Assembly: GCA_018350325.1 (NCBI GenBank)
Contig: JAEVLN010000011.1
Coordinates: 864,449-928,448 of the forward strand
Source of the DNA: Globodera rostochiensis
Taxonomy: Eukaryota > Nematoda > Chromadorea > Rhabditida > Heteroderidae
Reading direction: 5' to 3'
DNA: 64,000 bases
A program made the position numbers and the translations under genes. This document shows, piece after piece, positions 10,673 through 21,255 of this stretch; positions within the stretch are counted from its first letter, which is position 1, and the number at the start of each line of letters is the position of its first letter. The notes under the pieces were generated by a model. It was not told the origin of the DNA and ran no database searches. It saw nothing but the letters and a program-made list of their open reading frames with translations.

Positions 10673-11226
10673 TTTTTATTAAAGCAAAAGAATATTTATT
10701 TAATTGTATAAATAATATTTTTTTAAGCCATTATTGTTCGGTTTTTGCTTATAAACCCCGGGTTTTGGAGCATATTTTGACTCGATGCCTGGTAATTTTT
10801 CTTGCCCATAAGTAGCAGTATATTTAGTACGTTGTAATATTTTATTTTTTTTAACGTTCACCCGGCTTGAGTTATTTTAAAAAAGTTTAAATTCTGGGCA
10901 TTTTTTTTGCCAGAAGTTTATGTATGGTCAATAGAAATGATCAAATGCTTGGGTAGAAAATTTCAAAAATACGGTAATTTTTTTAAAGGATTTTAGGCAG
11001 GCACAATGCAGGGGGTCAGGGGGAGAAATAAAAGCAGCCCAAATTAGCAGGAAAAAAAGTCCAAATAGCAATAAAAATCTGCTAAAGTTAATATTTGTAA
11101 AGATTTGTGAAAATTTATTATTCTTTGAAAATTTTTGACCGAAATTCTTTAATACAAAAATAACAAATTTCCCATATTATTTCTGTTTAAATTCCCTAAA
11201 TTTAGAGTTTATTTTGCCCTAATAAA

Positions 11227-12534
11227 ATGGAAGAATTTTGGATTTCAATTTTTGTATTATTCTTCGTAATAAATTCAATGGAAAAAGCCGAATCCGTACG
11301 ATTATTTGATGAAATATTCGGAGAAGGGTGGTGGGACAATGAGAAAGCCGACGAATGGGATAAATTAACGCTTGAACAAAATTTCCATCACCAAATTGAC
11401 CGGCAGAACACCCAAATTGAACAAATTGAACCCAATTCAACTGATCAGAATCCTCCTCTCACAGAGTCTGATCACCTTGGACAAATTGAACACAATTCAA
11501 CTGATCAGAATCCTCCTCTCACAGAGTCTGATCACTCTGATAATGCCACTAATGGTGAAGAACATAACGAAATAAAGCAAAAAATTACTTCAAACGAAAA
11601 TATTGCTGAAGACGAGCAAAAACGTAAAATTATCGACAAATTCCACGCAATAAAAGACGAATTAAAACAAAAAGGGAAATTCCATAGGAAAGAAAGAAAT
11701 CAAATTGACAGTAAAATTGCTAAACATTTAAAAGTCAGTCGCTCAAAAATATATGAATGGAAAAAAGAATTTGGCATCAGTCGAAAACCCGGTTAGATTT
11801 ATTCTTAAATATTTGCTAAAAAATCTCTAAATATAGGAGAAATATTAACGAGCTGACTGAAACTTCACAATTTAAAATTAAAGAGCGAATAATTTATGCT
11901 TTTTGAATGTTTTGCTTCTTTAGGGTCAAATTACTCGGACGATGAAAAACTTAGAATTGCTAAAAAGTTAATGCAAATGAAAAGTGAGCGTTCCGGTGAG
12001 GACATAAAATCATGCAAAGAAATAGACAAAGAAATTGCTGAAAGTTTTGGTGTAAATGTTCGCACAATAAACCAATGGAAAAAAAAATTTGGCCTAAGTC
12101 GAACAAATTCAATAAATGGCCGAAAAAATTTGATAGAAAAATTTGATCAGATGAAAGCCGAGTTAAAGCGGGACGGATTCAAAAACTCGTATCATCAAGA
12201 AATTGATAAAACTGTCGCAAAAGAGTTGGGCCTCAATTTTGAAACAATTTACAGGTGGAAAAATGAACTTGGCCAAACCAGTGAGTATTTGGAGACCTAT
12301 TTATTTAATTCATTAAAATTCTTTTCAGAACCACAAAATAACCATAACGAACAAAAGGAATTGATGAAAGTATATTATGAAATTAAAGGCAAAAATCCTA
12401 AAATGAGTGTTAGGGACATTGCCAAAATATTGAATATTGGAAGAGACACATTGTATATATGGAAAAGGCAATTTAAACGACAGCAAATGCATCCAAATTT
12501 TGAGAATATTGGACCTGAAAGATTGTTTGGTTGA
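11227..12534 (+). CDS. Subfamily A secreted protein with four HTH-like modules (intact)
   Basis: Three exons (11227-11791, 11924-12280, 12329-12534) give 375 residues. The signal peptide (MEEFWISIFVLFFVINSM) is followed by FDEIFGEGWWDNEKADEW and two NSTDQNPPLTESDH repeats. Module 1 ends YEWKKEFGISRK. An extra module absent from other A genes (DEKLRIAKKLMQMK to INQWKKKFGLSR) begins right after a private intron (GTTAGA...TTCTTTAG). Module 3 ends YRWKNELGQT. Module 4, on the last exon, ends YIWKRQFKRQQ. The last intron is at the same place and phase as in its paralogues. The C-terminal tail differs (ENIGPERLFG). All three exons join in frame. The function is inferred to be nucleic-acid binding after secretion. 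Confidence 0.78.
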
Positions 12535-12770
12535 AGACTCGTTTCAATTTGCCAGGATCGAAAAAAACGCTTTCCAAGTTCACCTAAGTTTTCACGCCTC
12601 CGGCCCAATTCGCTTTTCAAAATATGTTGTTTTTTGCTGTTGTATTTGTTCCTGGTTTTATTGTTCTCTCTGCGCTTAATCATCCCATTTTTTTGTTAAA
12701 GTTTTCTTGTGTTTTGCATTAAAATCATAAAGCATTGGGTTTCGCCGATGCCATTGTCTACTAAATATCA

Positions 12771-12900
12771 ACAAAAAGTAAGTGCTTTCCCGGCTTCACC
12801 ACCACCGGAGTTTGTAACCCAAGGAAACCAATCAGAGTTCTTCATACCAGTATTGCCGTGGCGTTTCCTCATTTTAAGTTTACGCACTCGACTTGATTGT
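12771..12900 (+). repeat. Dispersed repeat, inverted partner at 21265-21385
   Basis: About 120 bp including CTTTCCCGGCTTCACCACC and GGTATTGCCGTGG-like words reads as the reverse complement of 21265-21385, next to the collagen fragment. It is likely a fragment of a mobile element. Confidence 0.75.
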
Positions 12901-12904
12901 ACAA

Positions 12905-13060
12905 ATTAGGGTTCCCTCGCGTCCCCGAACCGCGACTTTTTTTAGTCGGGGTTTTTGCTGGGGAAACCCCGAACCCCGACTTGTTTGGTCGGGGTTTTCG
13001 TCTTTGACCCCCGACTTTCCCGCCCTCGAAGGGTCGGGGAGGAACCTTAGTACAAAGGCT
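12905..13060. repeat. GC-rich repeat of GGGGTTTTCG-type words
   Basis: Several imperfect copies of GTCGGGGTTT and AACCCCGAC face each other. A similar block in the opposite sense lies at 13800-13930. The pair brackets the broken family copy at 13331-13570. Confidence 0.55.
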
Positions 13061-13330
13061 GATTGGTGACGTCACTGATCCTTATCTTACATATTGTCAC
13101 AATTGGCATGCACTTGTAAAGTGCCAGCGAATTTTGATATCTAAAACTTAAGAAAAATTTAATAGGAATTATTTAACAAAAGTTAATTTTTTCCAGAATT
13201 TTTTGTTTGAATTTTTGAATTAATTAACATTTTTTAAAAGCATTTGCGCGATTTTTTTTTGGAAAAAGATTAATTTTTACTGTTTTTGTTGAAGTTTCAT
13301 AAAATGTCCATAAATTCAGAGGTTAAGTAA

Positions 13331-13570
13331 ATGGCAAAGTTTTGATTTTAATTTTAATCTCATTATTTGTAACAAATTCACTCGAAAAAGATGAATCCGT
13401 AAAAGTAAAATTGGAGGAAACGCCACTCAAAACATTTGATGAAATATTTGGAGAAGGCTGTTGGGACAAAGATGAAGCCGAAGATTTGAAAATACCGGCG
13501 CCAACAAACTTTGGACAAATTGAACCCAATTAAACTGACCAAAATCCTCCTCTCACAGAGTCTGAGCACT
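13331..13570 (+). pseudogene. Subfamily A N-terminal fragment with nonsense codon
   Basis: The ATG at 13331 is followed by AAG-TTT-TGA where paralogues have a Trp codon. The frame then runs LILISLFVTNSLEKDESV, FDEIFGEGCWDKDEAED, and stops at a TAA inside the first spacer repeat. Similarity ends at about 13570 in unrelated sequence. No HTH modules remain. Confidence 0.8.
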
Positions 13571-14404
13571 CTGTTCTCCGGCCCCCGCTTATTAGTCCAA
13601 CATTTACATCAAATCTTTCAAATTTCTTTGTCTATTTCTTTGCAAGATTTTTTGTCCTCACCGGTAAGCCCTCGGAAAAGAAAAAAATTTGACTTCAATA
13701 TTTCTAATCTTTCTAATCTTGAAAATCTGCACTTTCTTGTTTAGTACTTCGTTTTACTTATATTTGTCACTCAATGATGCCATCTTTAGAGGTGTATGCT
13801 AACCCCGACCCGAGTTGGGGATGGGGTTCGGGGTCGGGTTTTTTCGGGATTAGAAGTGTCGTGGTCGGGGAAAACCCCGAAAAATGGCCTAAACTTGCGG
13901 GGACGGGGTCGGGGGTGACAACCCTACAAAAAACATTACAACAGAAAAACACCACACATTAAAAACACAGTATGATGAAATCAGAAATGCACTCACTACA
14001 AGAACACAAACCAATATTGAAAAACACAATAAGTTTTACTGACAATGATGGAATCAGAAATGCAATCAATAGAAAAAACTCAATCCATATTAAAAAACAC
14101 AAGAGCTTATGGAATCGGAACCTAAGCCACCCTGGCTTGGGGCTCGTTAGGCTTAGGCCTAAGGCACCCTGGCTTGGGGTTCGTTATGCTTAGGCTTAGG
14201 GATTCAATCAGCGCATCAAATAACATAATTTCAGACTTTCTAAAAAAAAATATTTTTTCACAAATTTTGACCCGCAGTGCGCAATTCTCCTTTGTTTTTT
14301 TTTGCTGGTGCGCAGTTCTGCGAAAACTGTCGGTGCTAATTCTCCGTACACCCCAGACCATCTGATTTGTAAGCTAATCCGCATTTGAGCTTCATAATTA
14401 TTTA
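13571..14404. other. Intergenic with dispersed repeats, no gene
   Basis: Positions 13800-13930 are the inverted counterpart of the GC-rich repeat at 12905. Positions 14110-14210 hold two copies of a GCTTAGGC and CACCCTGGCTTGGGG unit related to 9660-9740. No coding feature is supportable. Confidence 0.45.
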
Positions 14405-14560
14405 AATGATTTCCATTTTGGCTATTCATAATCAATCGTCATTTATTAACTAAAGTAGGAAAATTTTTATGAGATGTCAGGAACATTGATTTGGGTAAGA
14501 TTATTATTAAGAATATGATTTATTTTTTTATGGGCTGTCATTATTACATCAATATCTTTT
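14405..14560 (+). promoter_or_regulatory. Conserved A-type upstream block
   Basis: ATTCATAATCAATCGTC (14425), then GAGATGTCAGGAACATTGAT (14471) and GGGCTGTCATTATTAC (about 14533) occur in the standard order upstream of the broken copy at 14750. Confidence 0.5.
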
Positions 14561-14749
14561 ATCAAAGCTAAAAAATTTTAATATTGTAAAAATTTAAATT
14601 ATTATTCTTTAAAATTTAAGAAAATTTTTGTCAGAAATTCTTTAGCACAAAATAAATTGTCAACCTTTTCCATTCGAATTTTCCGTTTATTATAAATATT
14701 AGAATTCTAAATAAATCCCCTAATTTCAGAGGTTGTTATTGCCCATAAA

Positions 14750-14940
14750 ATGGAATTTTGGATTTTAATTTTGGTGGCATTATTTGCAACAAATACACTG
14801 ACAAAGCCGAATCCGTAAAAGTAAAATTGGAGGAAACGCAACTCAAAACATTTGATGAAATATTCGGAGAAGGCTGGTGGGACAAAGATAAAGCCGCCGA
14901 AGATTTGAAAATGCCGGCGCCAACAAACTTTGGCATTTGG
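14750..14940 (+). pseudogene. Subfamily A N-terminal fragment cut by a foldback element
   Basis: It starts MEFWILILVALFATNT, then a 1-nt deletion shifts the frame within the signal peptide. The correct frame resumes with VKVKLEETQLKTFDEIFGEG and ends at PAPTNFG, exactly where the foldback element starting at about 14936 begins. It looks like a copy disrupted by, or recombined with, that element. Confidence 0.8.
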
Positions 14941-15370
14941 GCACCGAGTCTTTAGGGCAACGAGTCATTTGGGCACTAATTCCGGATTTTATAAAAAAAA
15001 TACATTACGAAATAGGGTAATACTGTGGTTTGTGGGCTCCCTGTTTTGAAAAAATAATTTGCTTTTTTCAAAGTCGATAAAAAAGTGTTTTTATGGGTAT
15101 TCAGGTGGCGTAGAATCCGATTCTGACTTCCGTTTTGACCAAATGCGAACCCTGAACCCGAAAGCTCTAAACTTGTTCGAATTCGGGTTTCATTTCAGAT
15201 CTACACCACCTGAATACCCATAGAAACACTTTTTTACCGACTGGGAGCCCACAAACCACAGTATTACCCTATTTCGTAATGTTTTATTAAAAAAAAATCT
15301 GGAATTAGTGCCCAAATGACTCGGTGCCCTAAAAACTCGGTGCCAAATGACTCGTGCCCAAATGACCGGC
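14936..15370. mobile_element. Foldback (long inverted repeat) element
   Basis: The arms at about 14936-15110 and about 15200-15370 are inverted copies. Words such as GGGTAATACTGTGGTTTGTG near 15014 and their complements near 15245-15275 pair, as do TGGGTATTCAGGTGG and CCACCTGAATACCCA. The ends carry GGGCACCGAGT-type words. There is no coding capacity. Confidence 0.8.
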
Positions 15371-15404
15371 TCCGCCCAAAATGCTTGCATAACAAAATGA
15401 CAAT

Positions 15405-15900
15405 TTGTTACGGCCAATCTCAAATGGGATGCTCGTCGTTAACCGTGGTTAAGCAAACCAAGGTTAAGGCAACAGTGAAGTGAACCGTGGTTTACTGGCG
15501 GCGGGGCTTAAATGCCCCACTCTCCAAACTGAGCGCCGGACCAACTGATCATAAAATGATTTTAATGGTTCCTAATGATATTTCTAGTTGTAAAGTTAAA
15601 TAAACTCTATTTCGACATTAAGTTTTTTTTTAAAACAAAAAAATTAAATTAAATTTAAAAAAAACAGGAAAATCAAAATATTAAAAACATATCTATTTTC
15701 AATTTATAACATTAAATATATTTTTTTTTACCACGCCTCGAGTTGTGGTTAAAAACTTTTAAGAAAAAATAAACCACGGTTAGATGAGCATATGATTGGG
15801 GGTAAACGACGGTTAACATTCCGTTACCATGGTTGAGGAGGGAACAAACCGTGTTTTACAGAACCACGGTTAAGCCTTAACCATGGTTAATAACTACTAG
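15405..15900. repeat. Repeat rich in AACC(A/G)TGGTTAA palindromes
   Basis: It begins with GATGCTCGTCGTTAACCGTG and ends GCCTTAACCATGGTTAATA. Many short palindromes of the form AACCRYGGTT are scattered within. The first 150 bp recur directly at 16530-16670. It is probably a non-autonomous DNA element. Confidence 0.65.
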
Positions 15901-16059
15901 GTCGTTTCATAATTAGTGTCGCTTTTTGATTTGGTTCCGTACAAGTTTCTTTAAAGCTGTTCAAAAATTTCTGATTTCCGCGTCGAGTACAAAAAACCGC
16001 ATCCGAAATCCGTCATTAGGGGCTTTTCAGGATCCTTCGAACCTAAAAATTTTATCCCT

Positions 16060-16320
16060 GGTAATAGTGCAATTTGTACCCTCCCCCCTTTTTTGAAAAA
16101 AATAAAATGTTTTTTTAAAGCTGATAAAAAGGTGTTTCTAGGGGTGGTATTCGGGCGCGGAGAAGCCGATTCTAACCTCCGTTTGAATTCGTGCACGGAG
16201 TTCGGAATTGGTATGAGCTCAGAATCGGCTTCTACGTCGCCCGAATACCACCCCTAGAAACACCTTTTTAGCTAAAAAAAAACATTTTGTTTTTTTCAAA
16301 ATGGGGGAGGGGTACACACT
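16060..16320. mobile_element. Second foldback element, related design
   Basis: The inverted arms include TTTCTAGGGGTGGTATTCGG (near 16135) and its complement near 16240-16262, plus AGCTGATAAAAAGGTGTTT against AAACACCTTTTTAGCT. A partial relative (GGCTTAGAAGCTGATTCTGA) occurs near 22783. It is non-coding. Confidence 0.75.
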
Positions 16321-16529
16321 AGTGTAATCCAGTCTTTCATTGGGCCCCAATCTGGGACGTTTAACAGACAGTGAACTACCTTTTTTCCCCCGGCTGCGCC
16401 TATCGGCACCGCCGACCCCCTCCTCCCCCCCCCCCCACCCTCAAAAGTATAACAGAATTCGCAAAAATAAACCATGGTTTAGTAACCACAGTTAACGGGG
16501 CATAACCATGGTTTAGTAAACCCGGCCGA

Positions 16530-16670
16530 TCTCGAACGGTATGCTCGTCGTTTTAAGCAAACCATGGCTAAGGCAACAGTGAAGTGAACCGTGGTTTACT
16601 GGCGGCGGGGCTTAAATGTCCCATTCACCAAACTGAGCGCCGGACCAACTGATCATAAAATTAATTTAAA
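16530..16670 (+). repeat. Direct copy of the repeat start at 15410-15560
   Basis: It shares GGCAACAGTGAAGTGAACCG, the following GGCGGCGGGGCTTAAATG and the CCGGACCAACTGATCATAAA words with 15410-15560. The two copies flank a 1-kb region that includes the foldback element at 16060. Confidence 0.8.
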
Positions 16671-16852
16671 TGGTAGACCCCGCAAAGTTTTCCTGATTTT
16701 TATGATTTTCTATTGATGCCTGATTTTTGCTTGTTTTTTGGGAGTTTTCCTGATTTTTCAAAAATGTGTAAATTTTCACTGAAAATGACCATTTTTAACA
16801 AATATTTGGAGAAGAGTTTTTGGGCAAAATAATATTGGCATGGCAAAATCTA

Positions 16853-17000
16853 ATCATCCGGTCTCTAAAGAAACGGCCGGAAGTTTTTACTATGGTAAAT
16901 AAACGCCAGCATTATTGATTTTCTGAGTTTTATTATTTGCATATTTATTTGGGCTAAAAAATTCATCATTTTATTTATTTTCTTTTATTTTTGTGAATAA
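16853..17000 (+). promoter_or_regulatory. Second-type upstream block (TCATCCGGTCTCTAA)
   Basis: TCATCCGGTCTCTAAAGAAA followed by CGGCCGGAA and then ATTTGGGCTAAAAAATTCA-type sequence matches 28385-28525 upstream of the intact gene at 28651. It lies about 150-280 bp upstream of the ATG at 17129. This is an alternative promoter class for subfamily A. Confidence 0.5.
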
Positions 17001-17128
17001 TTTATTTTCTTTAAAATTTTAAGAATATTTTTTGCGAGAAATTCTTAAAACAAAAAAGGACACATTTGTTATATCATACAGTTTCATATAAAAGCCCCTA
17101 AATCCAGAGGTTATTTTGCCCAAATAAA

Positions 17129-17609
17129 ATGAAAGAGTTTTGGATTTTAATTTTGGTGGCATTCTTTGCAACAAATTCACTGGACAAAGCCGAATCCGTA
17201 CAATTATTTGATGAAATATTCGGAGAAGGCTGGTGGGACAATGACAAAGCCGACGAATGGGATAAATTAACGCTTGAACAAAATGCCCTTCACCAAATCG
17301 ACCGGCAGAACACCTCCCAAATTGGACAAATTGAACCCAATTCAACTGATCAGAATCCTCCTCTCACAGAGTCTGATCACCTTGGACAAATTGAACACAA
17401 TTCAACTGATCAGCTTGGACAAATTGAACCCAATTCAACTGATCAGCTTGGACAAATTGAACCCAATTCAACTGATCAGAATCCTCCTCTCACAGCATAG
17501 ACACTCCCACAGCGAACAAAAAGAATCAATGAAACGTTATTATGAAATTAAAGACCAAAATCCTATAATTAGTTACGAGGACATTGCCAAAAACTTGCAA
17601 ATGCCATAA
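17129..17609 (+). pseudogene. Subfamily A gene with modules 1-2 deleted
   Basis: The signal peptide (MKEFWILILVAFFATN), FDEIFGEGWWDNDKADEW and an expanded spacer (five LGQIE-type repeats) are intact to 17500, where the frame hits TAG. The sequence then passes straight into CACTCCCACAGCGAACAAAA, the start of the last exon, and on to a terminal module cut short at NLQMP (17609). Modules 1 and 2 and the intron are missing. The junction CTCACAGCATAG looks like recombination between CTCACAG in the spacer and TTACAG at the intron acceptor. It may still encode a 123-residue secreted repeat protein. Confidence 0.7.
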
Positions 17610-18689
17610 AAAATGTGTCGTACCTAAATCGCTGAAATTTTATAATCACCGTTTGACGAACAAATTCCCGAACCGCTCCTCCAGACCTTTCACATCGGTT
17701 TCTAACTGTCCCAAGTTCGGTCTTACGGAAAACATATGCATTCAACAATATGTGTTACGGTTAATTATGGAAATCGGTCAATTCCGGAATTACCCGGTTA
17801 ATTTTGGAAATTCTAAAATGTAAAAAAGAACCCTTTATTCAATTAACTTTTTCACTAATTTTCGAATTTTTAGCTTTGGTTTTTTTGGTTTTGGGTTTGG
17901 GTCCGGTATCTACGCACGGAGGTGCACGAATTTGTAATTTTTACGTTTTAGAAAATTTTATAAAAATACTAAAAGAATAAAAAATCTCGATCTTTAGGGG
18001 TACATTTTGGTCAAAGAAAAAGTCATTTTTCAGCGGGTGCATTTTTGGTTTGAAAATTTTTTGAGTTTTAAGGGTTTTTTTATTGTATTTCCTTAACAAA
18101 ATTTGGGAAAAATGCCTAAAAATTGCATTTTCTCAAGAAAAATGCCTAAAATATGAATTTATTATGGAAAATGGCGAAATATGGATTTATACGGACTAAA
18201 AAGTCGATCTAATTGTAAAATTTTTCGAAATGAATGCTATTTTTGGGCGTCTCATATGATCCCCTATTCTGCAAAAAAATATTTTAAAACATGAAAATCT
18301 CGGCTCTATTTTTAAATTTGAATTTGCTGGCCTAAAAGGGATCGGGCGCTGTAGCCAGAAGGTTCGGGTCGGTATTTTTCGGTAAAGTACCAAAAAAGTG
18401 CTGGTACAGAAATGAAAAAAAATTGTCGGTACTTTTTCGGTTTTCGGTACCAAAAATATTTAATTTTTAAACAAAACTCGTTTATTTCGGAATTTTTGCC
18501 TTTACCAATATTTATAATTGAGTTTTGAAAACCAGCATTTAGGCTTGTTCCTGTTCTGTGGCAGGGGTTTAATAGGTTTTTAGAAATTGTTTCCTTTGCC
18601 ATGGAGTTAATTAAAAGACACAAATACAATTTACACAACCGGGGTTTGACCCCGGAGGGTATTTACCCAACTCGCTACATCCCAACTCG
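17610..18689. other. Intergenic AT-rich, one dispersed repeat
   Basis: Positions 18165-18260 match 26600-26695 directly (words GGACTAAAAAGTCG, TTTCGAAATGAATGCTATTT). Otherwise this is low-complexity AT-rich DNA. Short open frames here show no recognisable features. Confidence 0.45.
18165..18260 (+). repeat. Dispersed repeat, partner at 26600-26695
   Basis: Shared words are ATGGCG, GGATTTATA, GGACTAAAAAGTCG and TTTTCGAAATG followed by ATGCTATTTTTGGGC. It is of the kind left by an old non-autonomous element. Confidence 0.6.
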
Positions 18690-19215
18690 CTACTTTGGCC
18701 CGACTCGCTTCATTTAACCCGACCGACCCTCCGGGCCTCCGGACAATCCGTCAGAGGGCAATCCGTCAGTGAAGGACAATCCGTCAGTGAAGGACAATCC
18801 CAGTGAAGGGGACAACCCGTCAGTGAAGGACAATCCGTCAGTGAAGGACAATCCGTCAGAGGACAATCCGTCAGAAAATTTTTCTTTTTAAAAGACGATT
18901 TAATGATTTATTTGGAATGTTGGCGTGGGTTAAAAAACGTCCTATATAAGCATTTCCCTAACTTTCCAAGGAATTTTTCGTCCGAATTTAATATTAATGT
19001 TATTATCTTATTACATAGGACGTTTTTTAACCCGCGCCAACATGTAGGCACAATTTTTCATCCAAATAAATGATTTTAATTGTTTTAAACAGAAAAATTT
19101 TCGGACGGGTTGTCCTCTGACGGATTGTCCACTGACGGATTGTCCTTCACTGACGGATTGTCCTCTGACGGATTGGGCACTGACGGATTGTCCTAGCTTC
19201 CGGCCTCCGGGGGCG
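18690..19215. mobile_element. Foldback element with minisatellite arms
   Basis: The left arm holds about seven copies of GGACAATCCGTCAGTGAA (18732-18872). The right arm holds about six inverted copies (TGACGGATTGTCC, 19108-19196). An inner inverted pair, GTTGGCGTGGGTTAAAAAAC (18919) and its complement (about 19020-19042), forms the stem around an AT-rich loop. It is flanked by CCTCCGG words on both sides. No coding sequence is seen. Confidence 0.85.
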
Positions 19216-19455
19216 GAGTGTCAATTAGTGTTTGTCTGATGGGAGAAATGTCATTGTGTCAAATTTCAAGGAATCATAATATTCAAAAATACGGACACCA
19301 AAGTAATCCCTGAACATTTTTAGTTTATGTAAAAGTTATGTTCCGTATTGGGATGGTATTAAGCTTCGCTATTTGTACAAAATTCAATGAAGAGTTCAGC
19401 AATTTCCTTTAATAAAATTTATTTAATGGGTGTTATTCAACAACTTCATCGGACT

Positions 19456-20203
19456 TCACTCATTGGGATGGAATAAAAAAGAATGTCGATCAATATATTT
19501 GGTCTTGAAATACTCACTGGTTTGGCTAAGATCACGTTTCCAAGCATAAATTGTTCTAAAACCGAGGCCCAACTCTTTCGCAACAGTTTCATTTATTTGA
19601 TTGGGATAAGAGTTTTTGAATCCGGCCTGCTTTAACTCGGCTTTCATTTGATCAAATTTTTCTATCAATATTTTTTGCTCGTTTTTTTCCTTCCCAAAGT
19701 TATGCATTTTTCGACTTAGGCCAATTTCTTTTTTCCATTTATATATTTTTGTGCGATTGACTTTTAAATGTTTAGAAATTTTTCTCTCAATTTGTGTCCA
19801 TTTTTTGCTTAAATTCGTCTTTCATTTCGTGGAATTTGTCGACAATTTTACGTTTTTTGTTTGAAAACATTTCTTTGATTAATTCGTTTTGTTCTTCGCT
19901 ATTTTTTGAATTATCAGAGTGATCAGACTCTGTGAGAGGAGGATTTTGATCAGTTGAATTGGATTCAATTTGTCCAAATTGGGTGTTCTGCCGGTCGATT
20001 TGGTGATGGACATTTTGTCCAAAGTTTGTTGGCGGCGGCATTTTCAAATCTTCGGCTTCACCTTTGTCCCACCAGCCTTCTCCGAATATTTCATCAAATG
20101 TTTTGAGTTGCGTTTCCTCCAATTTTACTTTTACGGATTCGGCTTTTTCGAGTGAATTTGCTGCAAAAAATGCCATTACAATTAAAATCCAAAATTCATT
20201 CAT
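19456..20203 (-). pseudogene. Subfamily A copy, frameshifted, last exon missing
   Basis: From the ATG at 20203 (MNEFWILIVMAFFAANSL) the frame runs through FDEIFGEGWWDKGEAED, one spacer repeat and into module 1, where a deletion after DEFKQK shifts it (about 19795). Modules 1 and 2 continue in another frame to an intron donor (GTGAGTATTTC) at about 19515, but no matching exon 2 follows and the readthrough stops at 19456. An upstream in-frame ATG at 20374 exists, but that extension has no family support. Confidence 0.8.
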
Positions 20204-21039
20204 CTTTGGGTTATTGTTGGGATAATATTTGAATATTTTGTAAATGAATATAATAACTAAAATGGTGAATACGCTTGCTAGAGCCCATTTTGAGATAAAA
20301 TATTCCCGTTTTCTTAAACATTTTCGTTTAAAATCCCATCTCTCGGGTGCAAAATGCGGCGCCCAAAGCCGCAAACCGGGTTTTTCTTTTTAAATCAAAA
20401 CAAAACAAAAAAAACATTGTTTTTTTGCTAATGCCCTGAGGGGTGCGTGATCAGAGCATTCGGCATTCCCGATCGGCGCTGGCGGAACTCAACTGGACAA
20501 CCAGCTGCCCACCGCGCCCCCCCCCCCCCTGAAGTTGTGGAGCGCAAATCGCACTTATAAAAATGTGAAGAATATGTGTTGAGTGAGCGGCGGGGGGTGA
20601 GTTCAGCTCGTCCACTCGGCGGCATGTCGTCGTTACTCAATTCGCTTGCGCTCACTCGTACCTTTTTTTCAGTTTATTATCGTCCTAAAAATTTTTGCAT
20701 TATCGGTTAAGGCCCCTATTTTAGGACCTAAAAACGTGGACTCTAAGGGGTGAGAGTAAATTGTCTTGTATCATTTTTAAAAATATAAGTGAATTACAGA
20801 TCGTTTTCAAACTAAATAGTGGCGAAAAAGTGCCAAAATAGTGGTCAAAATCCGGGTTCATAAGCAAAAATAGTGATGAAAAAAGTGCGTAAAAATAATG
20901 GACTTGAAAAATACTGTATATTTCGGAGCGGGGCAAGGACAGTACAAAATGTAGTCAACGTTTCTCAAAATTTTTAGTAGGTTTTTAAAGCCTTCCTTAT
21001 TTTGGGTTTTCAAAAATTTTTTTATTTAATTAAGCCAAA
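20204..21039. other. Intergenic, no gene recognised
   Basis: It contains a C-tract at about 20517-20529 and GC-richer sequence at 20430-20650 with no recognisable protein. Upstream sequence near 20205-20260 resembles 1740-1800 (ATATTTTGTA, AACTAAAATG words), so these two copies share a flank. Confidence 0.4.
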
Positions 21040-21255
21040 ATGAATTGTGACGCGCAAGTGAAGGCGTACAAATTTGCTGCCTATTCCGCGCTGACCTTCT
21101 CCCTGGCCGCCGTGCTGTCCGTCTTCGTCATGTTGCCGTTGATCAACAACTTTGTCCGTACAAAACACATACTAAAAGAACTTGAACAAAAGGTCTATCC
21201 GGACAAAAAACCCAATTTTATTGAAAAGCCAGACAAAAGACCTATTAAAGGATAA
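21040..21255 (+). CDS. Orphan cuticle-collagen N-terminal domain (fragment)
   Basis: The 71-residue frame contains AYKFAAYSALTFSLAAVLSV followed by FVMLPLINNFV. This is the signature of the nematode cuticle collagen N-terminal domain (a single hydrophobic helix near the start). No Gly-X-Y repeats or Cys clusters follow within the next kilobase. Sequence just past the stop (21265-21385) is a dispersed repeat also found at 12771-12900. The most likely reading is exon 1 of a collagen gene cut off by rearrangement. A very distant downstream exon cannot be excluded. Confidence 0.6.
   Translation: MNCDAQVKAYKFAAYSALTFSLAAVLSVFVMLPLINNFVRTKHILKELEQKVYPDKKPNFIEKPDKRPIKG

Larger units (their letters stand above)
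12535..13330. other. Intergenic with two dispersed repeats, no gene
   Basis: Positions 12771-12900 are an inverted copy of 21265-21385. Positions 12905-13060 are GC-rich with iterated GTCGGGGTTTTCG-type words that recur at 13800-13930. Nothing coding is supported. Confidence 0.55.

Noticed and set aside
17274..17609. Alternative-frame ORFs through the spacer repeats as real genes
   Set aside because: They arise from repeat units divisible by three and lack a signal or any module in frame.
18732..18872. Possible CRISPR-like array
   Set aside because: Repeats are contiguous without unique spacers, are mirrored in an inverted arm, and the genome is eukaryotic. It is a foldback element.
20204..20374. 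Upstream ATG extension of the copy at 20203
   Set aside because: The added 57 residues are not shared with any paralogue, and the family start MNEFW with signal peptide follows.
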